Assembly: GCF_963675635.1 (NCBI RefSeq)
Contig: NZ_OY776488.1
Location: 124,001 to 188,000, forward strand
Direction of reading: 5' to 3'
DNA from: an uncultured Pseudodesulfovibrio sp.
GTDB lineage: Bacteria > Desulfobacterota > Desulfovibrionia > Desulfovibrionales > Desulfovibrionaceae
Length of the DNA: 64,000 nt
Both the position numbers and the translations under genes were made by a program. Below, piece by piece: positions 50,574 through 60,393 of this stretch. The notes below the pieces were generated by a model, which saw only the letters and a list, made by a program, of their open reading frames with translations, was not told the DNA's origin and did no database searches. The stretch's first letter is position 1; every line of letters starts with the position of its first letter.

Positions 50574-52739
50574 GTGGCTATTTACGCGCATACATTGGAA
50601 AATGCAGAGTCGGATGCGTGGCAGACGCTGGAAGAACATTTAGTAAATGTGGCCGATCTGGCCGCAGCCTTTTCAGGACCGTTCCACGCAGCGGAGTGGG
50701 GGAGGGCAGTCGGTCTCCTGCATGACATCGGAAAGCACAGACCTGAATTCCAGAAAAGACTGACGGGCGAGAGTAAAAACCCCGCAGACCACAAAGGGAC
50801 CGGAGCGCGGTTATTCGAAAATTTGGGGACAAGGTTCGGCCTGTTGGGAGCCTATTGCGTTGCCGGCCATCACTCCGGGCTTCCTGATTATTATGGGACG
50901 AAAAACGGCAAGTCCCTTGGGGAGATCGTCCGCCAGGCCGCGTCCTTGCCAGCGTGGGTGGCGAATCCCTTGGAGGGGATGGCCGAACCTGAATTCCCGT
51001 TTGCACTTCGCAATGCGTTTCAGGCTTCTTTTTTTACCCGTATGCTCTTTTCCGCACTGGTTGATGCGGACTTTTTGGATACAGAAGCGTTTATGGAGGC
51101 CGAGAAAAGTTCTGGGCGCGTTGAAGGGCCGCCCCTTGAGGAACTCCGTGACGCGTTGGACAATACCCTCGCCGCCTTCAACAAACCGGGGCGAATCAAC
51201 GAACTGCGGGCGGAAATCCTGACCCATTGTCGGGACAAGGCCGCTCTTGAGCCGGGGCTTTTCACGCTGACCGTGCCGACAGGCGGCGGCAAGACCCTCA
51301 CTTCCATGGCCTTTGCCCTGGATCACGCGCTGCTGCATGGAAAGCGCCGAATCGTCTATGTCGTTCCGTATACCTCCATCATCGAGCAGAACGCGCAGGT
51401 GTTCCGAGATATTTTCCCCCCGCATTCCGTCATCGAGCACCACAGCACCTTTGATGCCCATCGTCGTTTCCGGGAGGACGGCGGTGATGAGTCCCTTGTG
51501 GCCAAGCGGCACAGGTTGGCCTGCGAGAATTGGGATTCGCCTATCGTGGTCACCACCAATGTCCAATTCTTTGAGTCTCTTTTCGCGAGTAAAACTTCCA
51601 AGTGCCGCAAGCTGCACAATCTGGCCGATGCGGTCATTGTCCTTGACGAGGCGCAGATGCTGCCGGTGGAATTCATGGACCCGTGTCTGCGGGCTTTGGA
51701 GGAGCTGGCAGCCAACTACGGGACCAGTGTCGTGCTCTGCACCGCGACTCAACCCGCGTTGCGCAGGGAGGATTTTTCGTGCGGACTGGAGGGGTTGGGC
51801 GAGCATAGGGAGCTGGCCCCGGACCCCGGGCGTATACATGAGGCATTCAAACGCACGGAACTGCATGATCTTGGCGATATGGCTCTGGCGGACGTTGCGG
51901 ACATGGTCCGGGAACGCGAGCAGGTGCTTTGCATCGTCAACACCCGGGCCAGGGCCGCAGAGTTGTTCGGGCTGGTGGGCGACGAGCCCGGAGCGCGCCA
52001 TCTGAGCGCGGTCATGTGTCCGGCGCACCGGTCAGAAAGGCTGGTGGAGATTCGGAGGATGTTGGCTGACAGGCAACCTTGCCGGGTGGTCAGTACCCAG
52101 CTTGTGGAAGCCGGAGTGGATGTGTCCTTCCCGGAGGTGATTCGCGAAATGGCGGGTTTGGACTCCATCACCCAGGCTGCGGGACGGTGCAACCGCGAGG
52201 GTGAACGAGAGGGAGTGGCCCCGGTTTCCGTTTTCAATCCGACCGAAGGACTGCCACGGGCATTCGCCGGGCAGGCTCATCACACGCAGTCCGTGCTGCG
52301 CTCGGGCAAGGATCCATTTTCGCCCGAGGCCATCACGCAATTTTTCAAGCTGCATTATTGGCTGCAACAGGACAAGCTCGACAGCAAAAGGGTTATGGAT
52401 GAGCTGTGTGACGACAACGGCGAATGGTCTTTCCGGGAAGCGGCGAAAAAGTTTCGTCTTATCCAAAGTCCCATGGTCCCGATCATCATTCTCTTCAATG
52501 GACAGGCGGACGCATTGGTGAACTCCCTCAGGTACGCCGAACAGCACGGCGGCATACTGCGGAAACTCCAGCAATATACCGTTCAGATTTACGAGAGCCA
52601 GTTCGCGGCCCTTGATGCGGCCGGAGCTGTCGAATGGGTGGCGGATGCTTACGCCGTGCTGTGCAAGATGGACTATTATGACGACATGTTCGGGCTGACA
52701 GTGCCCGATGTGTGCAATCCAGAGGATTTTCTCGCTTAG
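50574..52739 (+). CDS. cas3: Cas3 nuclease-helicase (type I-C)
   Basis: A 721-residue protein. The HD nuclease comes first: His50-Asp51 in LLHDIGKHRPEF, with GHHSGLPDYY as another metal ligand. Helicase motifs follow: Walker A VPTGGGKTL near 236, DEAQ near 357, CTATQPAL, and VEAGVDVSFP plus QAAGRCNREGER for motifs V and VI. It degrades DNA bound by the Cascade complex. The second of two GTG codons is chosen because AAGGGAG at 50562-50568 is then spaced properly. It starts a seven-gene I-C operon. Confidence 0.95.
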   Translation: MAIYAHTLENAESDAWQTLEEHLVNVADLAAAFSGPFHAAEWGRAVGLLHDIGKHRPEFQKRLTGESKNPADHKGTGARLFENLGTRFGLLGAYCVAGHHSGLPDYYGTKNGKSLGEIVRQAASLPAWVANPLEGMAEPEFPFALRNAFQASFFTRMLFSALVDADFLDTEAFMEAEKSSGRVEGPPLEELRDALDNTLAAFNKPGRINELRAEILTHCRDKAALEPGLFTLTVPTGGGKTLTSMAFALDHALLHGKRRIVYVVPYTSIIEQNAQVFRDIFPPHSVIEHHSTFDAHRRFREDGGDESLVAKRHRLACENWDSPIVVTTNVQFFESLFASKTSKCRKLHNLADAVIVLDEAQMLPVEFMDPCLRALEELAANYGTSVVLCTATQPALRREDFSCGLEGLGEHRELAPDPGRIHEAFKRTELHDLGDMALADVADMVREREQVLCIVNTRARAAELFGLVGDEPGARHLSAVMCPAHRSERLVEIRRMLADRQPCRVVSTQLVEAGVDVSFPEVIREMAGLDSITQAAGRCNREGEREGVAPVSVFNPTEGLPRAFAGQAHHTQSVLRSGKDPFSPEAITQFFKLHYWLQQDKLDSKRVMDELCDDNGEWSFREAAKKFRLIQSPMVPIIILFNGQADALVNSLRYAEQHGGILRKLQQYTVQIYESQFAALDAAGAVEWVADAYAVLCKMDYYDDMFGLTVPDVCNPEDFLA

Positions 52740-52765
52740 GCGTTTAACATACGGAGGTGAAACCC

Positions 52766-53413
52766 GTGTCTGGAATACAACTGAGAGTCTGGGGCGATTA
52801 TGCCTGTTTTACCCGGCCGGAGATGAAGGTGGAGCGCGTCAGTTACGACGTGATGACCCCCTCGGCGGCGCGGGGAATTCTGGAGGCCGTGTATTGGAAG
52901 CCGGCCATTCGGTGGGTGGTCGACCGCATCCATGTGATGAAGCCCATCCGCTTCGACAATGTGCGCCGCAACGAAGTGTCGGCCAAGATACCCGTCACGG
53001 GCATTAAATCGGCCATGAAGGGCGGCACGGAACCACTGCGCCTGTTTGTGGAGGACAACCGCCAACAACGGGCCGCCATGGTACTGCGGAATGTGGAATA
53101 CATTATCGAGGCACATTTCGACTATACATCGGGTGAGGACCGCAACGACGGCAAGCACCTGGACATGTTCAACCGTCGGGCAAAGAAAGGGCAATGTTTT
53201 CAGCAGCCGTATCTCGGGTGCCGGGAATTCGCCGCGTTCTTTGAACCGGTGGAGGGAAATATCCCAGTGTCGCCGTTGGCAGAGGAAGTCGACCGCGATC
53301 TTGGTTGGATGCTGCACGACATCAACTATGCGGCGAACATGACCCCGGTTTTCTTCCGGCCCGTCATGAAAAAAGGTGTCATCGACTGCCGCGAAGGATT
53401 GGTGACAGCATGA
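52766..53413 (+). CDS. cas5c: Cas5c crRNA-processing endonuclease
   Basis: A 215-residue RAMP-type protein. The N-terminus IQLRVWGDYACFTRPEMKVE and VMTPSAARGILEAVYWKP are characteristic of Cas5 of type I-C, which cuts pre-crRNA in place of Cas6. No cas6 is present, as expected for I-C. The GTG at 52766 lies 8 bases after GGAGG at 52753-52757. The stop overlaps the cas8c start (ATGA). Confidence 0.95.
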   Translation: MSGIQLRVWGDYACFTRPEMKVERVSYDVMTPSAARGILEAVYWKPAIRWVVDRIHVMKPIRFDNVRRNEVSAKIPVTGIKSAMKGGTEPLRLFVEDNRQQRAAMVLRNVEYIIEAHFDYTSGEDRNDGKHLDMFNRRAKKGQCFQQPYLGCREFAAFFEPVEGNIPVSPLAEEVDRDLGWMLHDINYAANMTPVFFRPVMKKGVIDCREGLVTA

Positions 53414-55125
53414 TCATGTACGCATTGAATAAATATTATGAGCGGTTGCGGGTGGATCCCAAGGTCAAGATTTCGGATTACGGTTTCGGCAGACAGGGCG
53501 TGCATTTTTGCCTGACGCTGGACTCAGCAGGCAGTCTGGTGGGTAAGCCGTTGGATTTGCGCGATGAAAAAGGCAGGGCGCGGCGCATCGAGGTGCCGGG
53601 ACCTGTCGAGCGGTCCAGTGGCACTCTTTCCAATTTTGCCTGGGACAATACAGGCTATGTGCTCGGAGCGGATGACAAAGGCAAACCGGAACGGACAGCC
53701 CAGACCCATGCTGCCTTCAAGGAGAGGGCGGCGACCGTGCTTGACGGCGTGGATGATCTCGGTGCCGGGGCGTTTCTGGCATTCCTCGAAAAATGGCAGC
53801 CGGAACAGGCCGAGACCCTTTCGGGCTGGGAAAACATCATCGGGCAGAACATTGTCTTCCAACTCGATGGGGAAGCCGGATTCCTGCATGACCGTCCCGC
53901 CTTCCGCGAGGCGTGGAACCGATACATGGGAGCTAACGGGAGCAGTGAAACAGGCATGTGTCTCGTGACGGGCAAGACAGCCCCCATTCCGTTGACTCAT
54001 GCCAAGATCAAAGGCGTTCCGGGCGCACAGACCGCCGGGGCCTCGCTTGTTTCATTCAACATCGATGCGGCGATCTCCTACGGCAAAAAGCAGAATCTTA
54101 ATGCGCCTGTCTCGGAACAGGCCGCATTTGCCTACACCACGGCCCTGAACCATCTGCTCGCCCCGGACAGCCCGCGCAAGGTGCAGATGGGCGACACCAC
54201 CGTCGTGTTTTGGACTGATGGCTCCGGCGATGCCGACAAGCTGTTCGGGTGCGGCATGGGAGCCAGAAAGGCCGAGGATGAAACCCTGGCCCGTCGGTTG
54301 GAGAGTTACCTGTCGACCATTGCCAAGGGGACGTATCCGGAAGAATTGGGGCGTGCCGACACCCCGTTCTACGTGCTCGGCTTGTCGCCCAATGCGGCGC
54401 GATTGTCAGTGCGTTTCTGGCATGTCGGCACAGTGGGCGGCATGGCGGAGAGTCTGGGGGCGCATTATCAGGCGCTTGCATTGCCGCGTCGTTTTGACAG
54501 CGAGCCTGAACATCCAAGCCCGTGGCAATTGCTCAAGGAGCTGGCACCGCAGCGCGACTCCAAGAATATCTCGCCGTTGTTTTCAGGCCAGCTCGTCCGT
54601 TCCATCATCGGAAATCAGCCGTATCCGCAGACGCTTCTGTCCGCTGCTCTCGGACGTATCCGGGTGGATAAGGCGGTCAATTATCTTCGGGTGGCGCTGG
54701 TCAAAGCTTTTCTCGTTCGCAACTGTAAACAGGAGATGCATATGACTCTTGATACGACGAATACGGATATAGGTTACCGTCTCGGCAGGCTCTTTGCCAT
54801 TGTCGAGCGGATTCAGGAGGAGGCTGTACCCGGTGCCAATGCTACGGTACGGGATCGGTTCTTCAGTTCTGCCACAGCAACGCCGGGACGGACTTTTCCC
54901 ATTATCTTGAAAAATGCTCAACACGGTTTGGCGAAAATCCGGAAGGAAAAGCCCGGTTGGGCTGTCACCCTCGAAAAACAGATTCAAGACATCGTCGGCG
55001 GCATCGACGCAACCGCCGGATTTCCGACCTCCCTGTCTTCGGAGAAACAGGGAATGTTCATCCTGGGCTACTATCAGCAGCGGCAGGATTTCTACACTAA
55101 AAAAGAAAATAAAACGGAGGACTAG
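53410..55125 (+). CDS. cas8c: Cas8c (Csd1) large subunit of Cascade
   Basis: A 571-residue protein whose start overlaps the cas5c stop by 4 bases. MIMYALNKYYERLRVDP, then CLVTGKTAPIPLTHAKIKGV and AFAYTTALNHLLAPDS are typical of the Csd1 family, the PAM-recognising large subunit of the I-C effector. It may also encode the small subunit Cas11c from an internal start, as is known in I-C systems; codons near ATG 54739-54742 fall in the right region, preceded by an AGGAG, but this is inference. Confidence 0.93.
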   Translation: MIMYALNKYYERLRVDPKVKISDYGFGRQGVHFCLTLDSAGSLVGKPLDLRDEKGRARRIEVPGPVERSSGTLSNFAWDNTGYVLGADDKGKPERTAQTHAAFKERAATVLDGVDDLGAGAFLAFLEKWQPEQAETLSGWENIIGQNIVFQLDGEAGFLHDRPAFREAWNRYMGANGSSETGMCLVTGKTAPIPLTHAKIKGVPGAQTAGASLVSFNIDAAISYGKKQNLNAPVSEQAAFAYTTALNHLLAPDSPRKVQMGDTTVVFWTDGSGDADKLFGCGMGARKAEDETLARRLESYLSTIAKGTYPEELGRADTPFYVLGLSPNAARLSVRFWHVGTVGGMAESLGAHYQALALPRRFDSEPEHPSPWQLLKELAPQRDSKNISPLFSGQLVRSIIGNQPYPQTLLSAALGRIRVDKAVNYLRVALVKAFLVRNCKQEMHMTLDTTNTDIGYRLGRLFAIVERIQEEAVPGANATVRDRFFSSATATPGRTFPIILKNAQHGLAKIRKEKPGWAVTLEKQIQDIVGGIDATAGFPTSLSSEKQGMFILGYYQQRQDFYTKKENKTED

Positions 55126-55128
55126 ACC

Positions 55129-56007
55129 ATGACCGCCATTAATAATCGCTATGAATTCGTGTACCTTTTCGACGTGGAAAACGGTAACCCCAACGGTGAC
55201 CCGGACGCGGGCAACACGCCGCGCATCGACCCGGAAACCGGGCATGGACTGGTCACTGATGTCTGCCTGAAGCGTAAGATCCGAAATTATGTGGAGATCG
55301 CCAAGCCCGGCGAGGAGGGCTATAATATCTATGTCGCGGAAAAGGGTGTCCTTTCCCTGATTCGTGAACCTGCTTACAAGACCGAAGAAGTCAAAAAGCT
55401 CAAAAAGAAGGAAGATCAGATTGCCGCCGCCCGTCAATGGATGTGCGCCAATTACTTCGACGTCCGCACCTTCGGCGCGGTCATGTCCACAACGTTGAAC
55501 AACTGCGGTCAGGTTCGCGGTCCCGTACAGCTTACCTTTGCCAAGAGCATTGAGCCGATCATCCCCGCTGAAGTGTCCATCACCCGTATGGCCGTGGAAA
55601 CCGAGAAAGAGGCCAAGGCGCAGGACGGCGACAATCGCACCATGGGCCGCAAGCACATCGTGCCCTATGCTTTGTACCGGGCCGAGGGGTTTGTCTCCGC
55701 ACATCTGGCCGATGGCGACAAGGGAACCGGTTTTTCCGATGGCGATCTGGAACTGCTCTGGCAGGCGTTGGCGAACATGTTCGACCACGACCATTCCGCC
55801 GCGCGGGGCAAGATGAGCGCCCGCGGGCTGATCGTCTTCAAACATCAGGACAAATTGGGCAACGCGCCTGCGCACAAGCTCTTTGACGTGGTGACCGTTA
55901 CGCGTAACGGAGATGCCTCCGGTCCTGCCCGGGCATTCGGGGATTACGTCGTCTCCGTGAACGAAGGCGCCATCCCCGAAAGCGTATCCATGGAAGTCAA
56001 GTTCTAG
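55129..56007 (+). CDS. cas7: Cas7 (Csd2) backbone subunit of Cascade
   Basis: A 292-residue RAMP protein. The Csd2 signature [16 protein letters not shown] opens the protein, followed by [13 protein letters not shown] and [10 protein letters not shown]. Cas7 subunits line the crRNA in the Cascade backbone. CGGAGG lies 10 bases before the ATG, and the gene is 3 bases after cas8c, so translation is likely strong, consistent with its multiple copies per complex. Confidence 0.95.
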   Translation: MTAINNRYEFVYLFDVENGNPNGDPDAGNTPRIDPETGHGLVTDVCLKRKIRNYVEIAKPGEEGYNIYVAEKGVLSLIREPAYKTEEVKKLKKKEDQIAAARQWMCANYFDVRTFGAVMSTTLNNCGQVRGPVQLTFAKSIEPIIPAEVSITRMAVETEKEAKAQDGDNRTMGRKHIVPYALYRAEGFVSAHLADGDKGTGFSDGDLELLWQALANMFDHDHSAARGKMSARGLIVFKHQDKLGNAPAHKLFDVVTVTRNGDASGPARAFGDYVVSVNEGAIPESVSMEVKF

Positions 56008-56009
56008 CC

Positions 56010-56621
56010 ATGGACAGGACGCTGCCCCTTTCCGCATTGCAGCACTATATGTACTGCCCGAGGCAGTGCGCGCTCATCCATGTGGAAAAAGTGTGGGCCG
56101 AGAACAGGTTCACGGCGGAAGGGCGATTGTTGCACCTCCGCGCTGATTCCGGTGCTCCGGGACGGCGCGGAGGTGTCGCCGAGGACCGTTCGGTTCCTCT
56201 TCGGAGTGACCGGCTGGGGCTTTACGGTATCGCCGATGTGGTGGAGATGCGGCCCGGCCCGGATGGGGAGGATATCCCTTACCCCGTTGAATACAAGCGG
56301 GGCAGCCCCAAGCTTGCGGACTGGGACAGGGTGCAGCTTTGTGCCCAGGGGATGTGTCTTGAGGAGATGCTTGATGTTGTCATTCGGGAAGGCGCGATTT
56401 TTTACGGCAGGCCGCGTCGTCGTGAACGGGTGACTTTCGACGACGCGTTGCGCAAAATCGTTGAACGTGTTTGCGACGCACTCCATGAAATGGTTGATAC
56501 CGGGACGGTTCCGCCAGCGGTCCCTGGCAGGCAGTGTCGGGGCTGTTCTCTTTCGGATTCCTGTATGCCGAAGGTTCGTCGTACCGTGGAATCCTATCTG
56601 CTCAAAGGACTTGAGCCATGA
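56010..56621 (+). CDS. cas4: Cas4 exonuclease
   Basis: A 203-residue RecB-like nuclease. YMYCPRQCALIHVE provides the first cluster cysteine, and CRGCSLSDSC near the C-terminus provides the other three for the [4Fe-4S] cluster. The nuclease residues are in YGIADVVEM, PVEYKRG (motif II/III: D, E, K) and CAQGMCLEEML. Cas4 trims prespacers and checks the PAM with Cas1-Cas2. It overlaps cas1 by 4 bases. Confidence 0.93.
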   Translation: MDRTLPLSALQHYMYCPRQCALIHVEKVWAENRFTAEGRLLHLRADSGAPGRRGGVAEDRSVPLRSDRLGLYGIADVVEMRPGPDGEDIPYPVEYKRGSPKLADWDRVQLCAQGMCLEEMLDVVIREGAIFYGRPRRRERVTFDDALRKIVERVCDALHEMVDTGTVPPAVPGRQCRGCSLSDSCMPKVRRTVESYLLKGLEP

Positions 56622-57649
56622 AAAAACTGCTGAATACGCTCTACGTCACTTCGCAGGGCAGTTATCTATCCAAGGATGGAGAATGCGTTGTCGTTCGGAC
56701 CGAAGATGGGGAGAAGAAACGCTTTCCCGTCCATGTGCTCGACGGCATTGTTTGTTTCGGGAACGTCTTGTGCAGTCCTTTTTTGCTGGGCCATTGTGGG
56801 GAAAAAGGGGTGTCGGTCTCCTTTCTGACCGAATGGGGAAAGTTCCTGGCTGGGGTGCGTGGGCCGCAGGGCGGCAACGTCCTGCTTCGCCGGGCGCAAT
56901 ACCGGCTGGCGGATGACCCTGAAGCGTCTTCGGGTATGGCTCGGGCCATCATCGTCGGTAAAATCGCCAATTCACGCGCTGTCTTGCGCCGCTGTCTTCG
57001 GGATCATGCCGATCGCGTGGACGCTGATGCCGTCGGGCGGGCGGTGGAGTACCTCGACGATAGTGCCCGGCGTTTGCTCAGCCCGATATCGTTGGATGAG
57101 GCCCGTGGCATGGAAGGGCAGGCCGCCAACGTCTATTTTGCGGTTTTTGCCAACCTGATCCTTGCCAATGACCCGATTTTTTCCTTTGACGGCAGGAATC
57201 GTCGACCGCCGTTGGATGTGGTGAATTGCCTGCTCTCGTTTGTTTATACACTGTTGGCTCATGATGTCCGGTCCGCTTTGGAGGCGGTGGGTCTTGATCC
57301 ACAGGTGGGTTTTCTTCATCGTGACAGGCCGGGGCGACCGGGCCTTGCCCTCGATATGATGGAGGAGTTCCGTCCCTTTGTGGCGGACAGGTTGGTTTTG
57401 TCGCTCATCAATCGTGGTGAAGTTCGTCCGCAGGGTTTTGTCCGCAAGGAGAGTGGTGCCGTGTTCATGGATGACGATACCCGGAAGGTGGTGCTGACCG
57501 CATGGCAGAAGCGTAAGCAGGATGAAGCGCTGCATCCGTTCCTCAAGGAACGGTTGCAGCTCGGTTTGGCGTTTCATGTTCAGGCGCAGCTTATGGCGCG
57601 CAGTGTCCGGGGCGACCTGGATGGATATCCACCCTATTTCTGGAAGTAA
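56618..57649 (+). CDS. cas1: Cas1 spacer-acquisition integrase
   Basis: A 343-residue integrase. The N-terminal beta domain (LLNTLYVTSQGSYLSKDGE) leads to the helical catalytic domain with DEARGMEGQAANVYF (Glu), GFLHRDRPGRPGLALDMMEEF (His and Asp/Glu). All catalytic residues expected of an active Cas1 are present. It starts 4 bases inside cas4 and is followed by cas2 after 2 bases. Confidence 0.96.
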   Translation: MKKLLNTLYVTSQGSYLSKDGECVVVRTEDGEKKRFPVHVLDGIVCFGNVLCSPFLLGHCGEKGVSVSFLTEWGKFLAGVRGPQGGNVLLRRAQYRLADDPEASSGMARAIIVGKIANSRAVLRRCLRDHADRVDADAVGRAVEYLDDSARRLLSPISLDEARGMEGQAANVYFAVFANLILANDPIFSFDGRNRRPPLDVVNCLLSFVYTLLAHDVRSALEAVGLDPQVGFLHRDRPGRPGLALDMMEEFRPFVADRLVLSLINRGEVRPQGFVRKESGAVFMDDDTRKVVLTAWQKRKQDEALHPFLKERLQLGLAFHVQAQLMARSVRGDLDGYPPYFWK

Positions 57650-57651
57650 CC

Positions 57652-57945
57652 ATGCTTGTTTTAGTGAGTTATGATGTGAGCTTTGAAGATGATGATGGCG
57701 TGCGCCGCCTTCGCAGGATCGCCAGGATTTGTGAGAACTTCGGGCAAAGGGTGCAGTATTCGGTTTTTGAATGTGTTGTGGACCCGGCGCAATGGACTCG
57801 GTTGCGCCAAGGTTTGCTTGATGCTTTTGATGAGGAGCGTGACAGTCTTCGTTTTTATTTTCTTGGCAAGAACTGGCAGCGTCGGGTGGAACAGCATGGG
57901 GCCGGAGAGACATATGATCCGGAAAGGGACACGCTGATCATATAG
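57652..57945 (+). CDS. cas2: Cas2 spacer-acquisition subunit
   Basis: A 97-residue Cas2 of normal length. MLVLVSYDVSFEDDDGVRRL has the conserved Asp at residue 8 and RVQYSVFECVV is the second signature. It bridges two Cas1 dimers during spacer insertion. It is the last cas gene, and the leader and array begin directly after it in the same orientation. Confidence 0.96.
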   Translation: MLVLVSYDVSFEDDDGVRRLRRIARICENFGQRVQYSVFECVVDPAQWTRLRQGLLDAFDEERDSLRFYFLGKNWQRRVEQHGAGETYDPERDTLII

Positions 57946-58120
57946 TGCGAACCAGAAGCTGTCTGCAAAACTCCGGGATGTTCGCACTTAGGCAAAAGTT
58001 AATAATTATATGATGTTGTATTTATACCAGTAGTTGGAGTCCGTTACTACGGTTTATTTTGAAAGGGTTCGCGGATATTCCGTCCGCACCCCTCTGGTGG
58101 GCGGCATTATCCAGCCCACA
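57946..58120 (+). promoter_or_regulatory. CRISPR leader
   Basis: 175 bases between cas2 and the first repeat, AT-rich in its middle. AGTGCGAAC (57944-57952) and GTTCGCACT (57980-57988) form a 9-bp inverted repeat at the cas2 end. Leader placement here agrees with repeat decay at the opposite end of the array. Confidence 0.75.
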
Positions 58121-60393
58121 GTCGCCCCCCACACGGGGGCGTGGATTGAAACATTCGCTTCGGCATATGTCGGCGTTGGCGGGGACAGTCGCCCCCCACA
58201 CGGGGGCGTGGATTGAAACAGGAACACGGACCGGCTTTGCTTCTTGCGCTTCGTCGCCCCCCACACGGGGGCGTGGATTGAAACTTGAGAAGAAGTCGAA
58301 CGCGGCCCTTTCAGTTGTGTCGCCCCCCACACGGGGGCGTGGATTGAAACCTGAACGGCTCGGCTTCAAGCCTCGCAGTCTCGCGTCGCCCCCCACACGG
58401 GGGCGTGGATTGAAACGCTCTACACACAAGGAGGTCATGTAAATGGCCGGGTCGCCCCCCACACGGGGGCGTGGATTGAAACCGAAAGGGTAGCGTTCCC
58501 AAGCAGGAGCATGACGGTCGCCCCCCACACGGGGGCGTGGATTGAAACCCGTCAAGCTCGGTGGCCATCCGGGTCAGAACGCGTCGCCCCCCACACGGGG
58601 GCGTGGATTGAAACTCTCTGTAATCCCGGAGAAGGCCTGCCAACTCGTGTCGCCCCCCACACGGGGGCGTGGATTGAAACTCTTAGCCCGCTGCAAGCGT
58701 ACAGGCCGCCCAGCGTCGCCCCCCACACGGGGGCGTGGATTGAAACCTTCGACCTGTATTCTCTGCGCCACTTTGTCAGCGTCGCCCCCCACACGGGGGC
58801 GTGGATTGAAACCTTATCCATCCATTCCCTATACGCTTCCAGGCGGGTCGCCCCCCACACGGGGGCGTGGATTGAAACCGAAAGGTCCAAGCTCGGTGTA
58901 GGCACCGTGGATGTCGCCCCCCACACGGGGGCGTGGATTGAAACATATGCCAAGCAGAAGGGCAGAGTTTTACTTGTGTCGCCCCCCACACGGGGGCGTG
59001 GATTGAAACCGAACTCAAGCGCCGTTTCGCCAGTGTTGACAGGTCGCCCCCCACACGGGGGCGTGGATTGAAACTCACCGAATCACTCGGCGGGACGCCA
59101 TCGACCGAGTCGCCCCCCACACGGGGGCGTGGATTGAAACCGGTAATACCACCAAGGAATCGACCACCACCGTGAGTCGCCCCCCACACGGGGGCGTGGA
59201 TTGAAACCCTCGGGTCTGCACACATTACTTGAATTTGGTAGTCGCCCCCCACACGGGGGCGTGGATTGAAACATAGGACGTATCCGGGTGCGCCATAAGA
59301 CGAACAGTCGCCCCCCACACGGGGGCGTGGATTGAAACCTTGCCTACGCGCAACAGGCCATTGCCTCTTTCGTCGCCCCCCACACGGGGGCGTGGATTGA
59401 AACCGCGTATCCGCCGCCACCGCCACCGCCACCACGGGTCGCCCCCCACACGGGGGCGTGGATTGAAACTCTGGCATAGCCGCACAGAATTACACCTTTG
59501 AGATGTCGCCCCCCACACGGGGGCGTGGATTGAAACAGGTCGTCTGATGGGGTACCACTCTCGGTGTCCAGTCGCCCCCCACACGGGGGCGTGGATTGAA
59601 ACTCGGTCAAGTTAAGCCTGTCACGCAACCCGTCAAGTCGCCCCCCACACGGGGGCGTGGATTGAAACTGTGACTTTTCCGATTCAAGGATGGAAAGGGC
59701 TTGTCGCCCCCCACACGGGGGCGTGGATTGAAACTGTCGAGCGGTTGCAAAACAACCCAGAGCGTCTGTCGCCCCCCACACGGGGGCGTGGATTGAAACA
59801 TGAGTTGGCGGCGGCCCAAGCACAATGGAGGGAGTCGCCCCCTACACGGGGGCGTGGATTGAAACAAGGGCTTCGACTTCCCTGTTGCGTCTTGCGATGG
59901 TCGCCCCCCACACGGGGGCGTGGATTGAAACAAGGACAACAACGTCAAGATGCCGAACGCCGCTGGTCGCCCCCCACACGGGGGCGTGGATTGAAACACC
60001 AGTGATGAGATCACGCGCCATAAAGGTTATGTCGCCCCCCACACGGGGGCGTGGATTGAAACAAACCAACTGTGCCATTGACAACAAAACGTCTTTGTCG
60101 CCCCCCACACGGGGGCGTGGATTGAAACCCTGAAACTCTGAAAAATGAAGATGTTCGATTGAGTCGCCCCCCACACGGGGGCGTGGATTGAAACCTGAAG
60201 CAGTGGGACGGGTTGGCAGCGGTGCAGGGGGCGCCCCCCACACGGGGGCGTGGATTGAAACTTTTGTCCCTGGTCGTGTCTTCGTTACTCCAAGTGTTGC
60301 CCCCCACACGGGGGCGTGGATTGAAACATTCGCATTGCCGTGTCTATAGCGTCTTTATAGGGTCGCCCCCCACATGAAGCATATCCTTCAGGA
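58121..60393 (+). CRISPR. Type I-C CRISPR array, 34 repeats plus a decayed terminal repeat
   Basis: The 32-bp repeat starts GTCGCCCCCCACACGGGGGC and ends GTGGATTGAAAC; its centre folds into a 7-bp GC stem (CGCCCCC/GGGGGCG). I count 34 complete repeats (58121-58152 to 60296-60327), with 33-35-bp spacers. Repeats 1-26 and 28-32 are identical; repeat 27 (59834) has C to T; repeats 33 and 34 have a change in their first bases. A 35th repeat at 60362 keeps only its first 14 bases. The ATTGAAAC end gives the usual I-C crRNA handle. No spacer appears twice by eye. Confidence 0.97.

Noticed and set aside
58022-60309. Several open frames with repeated GFNPRPRVGGD, SIHAPVWGAT or APHTGAWIET units
   Set aside because: They are the CRISPR repeats translated in different frames, not repeat proteins.
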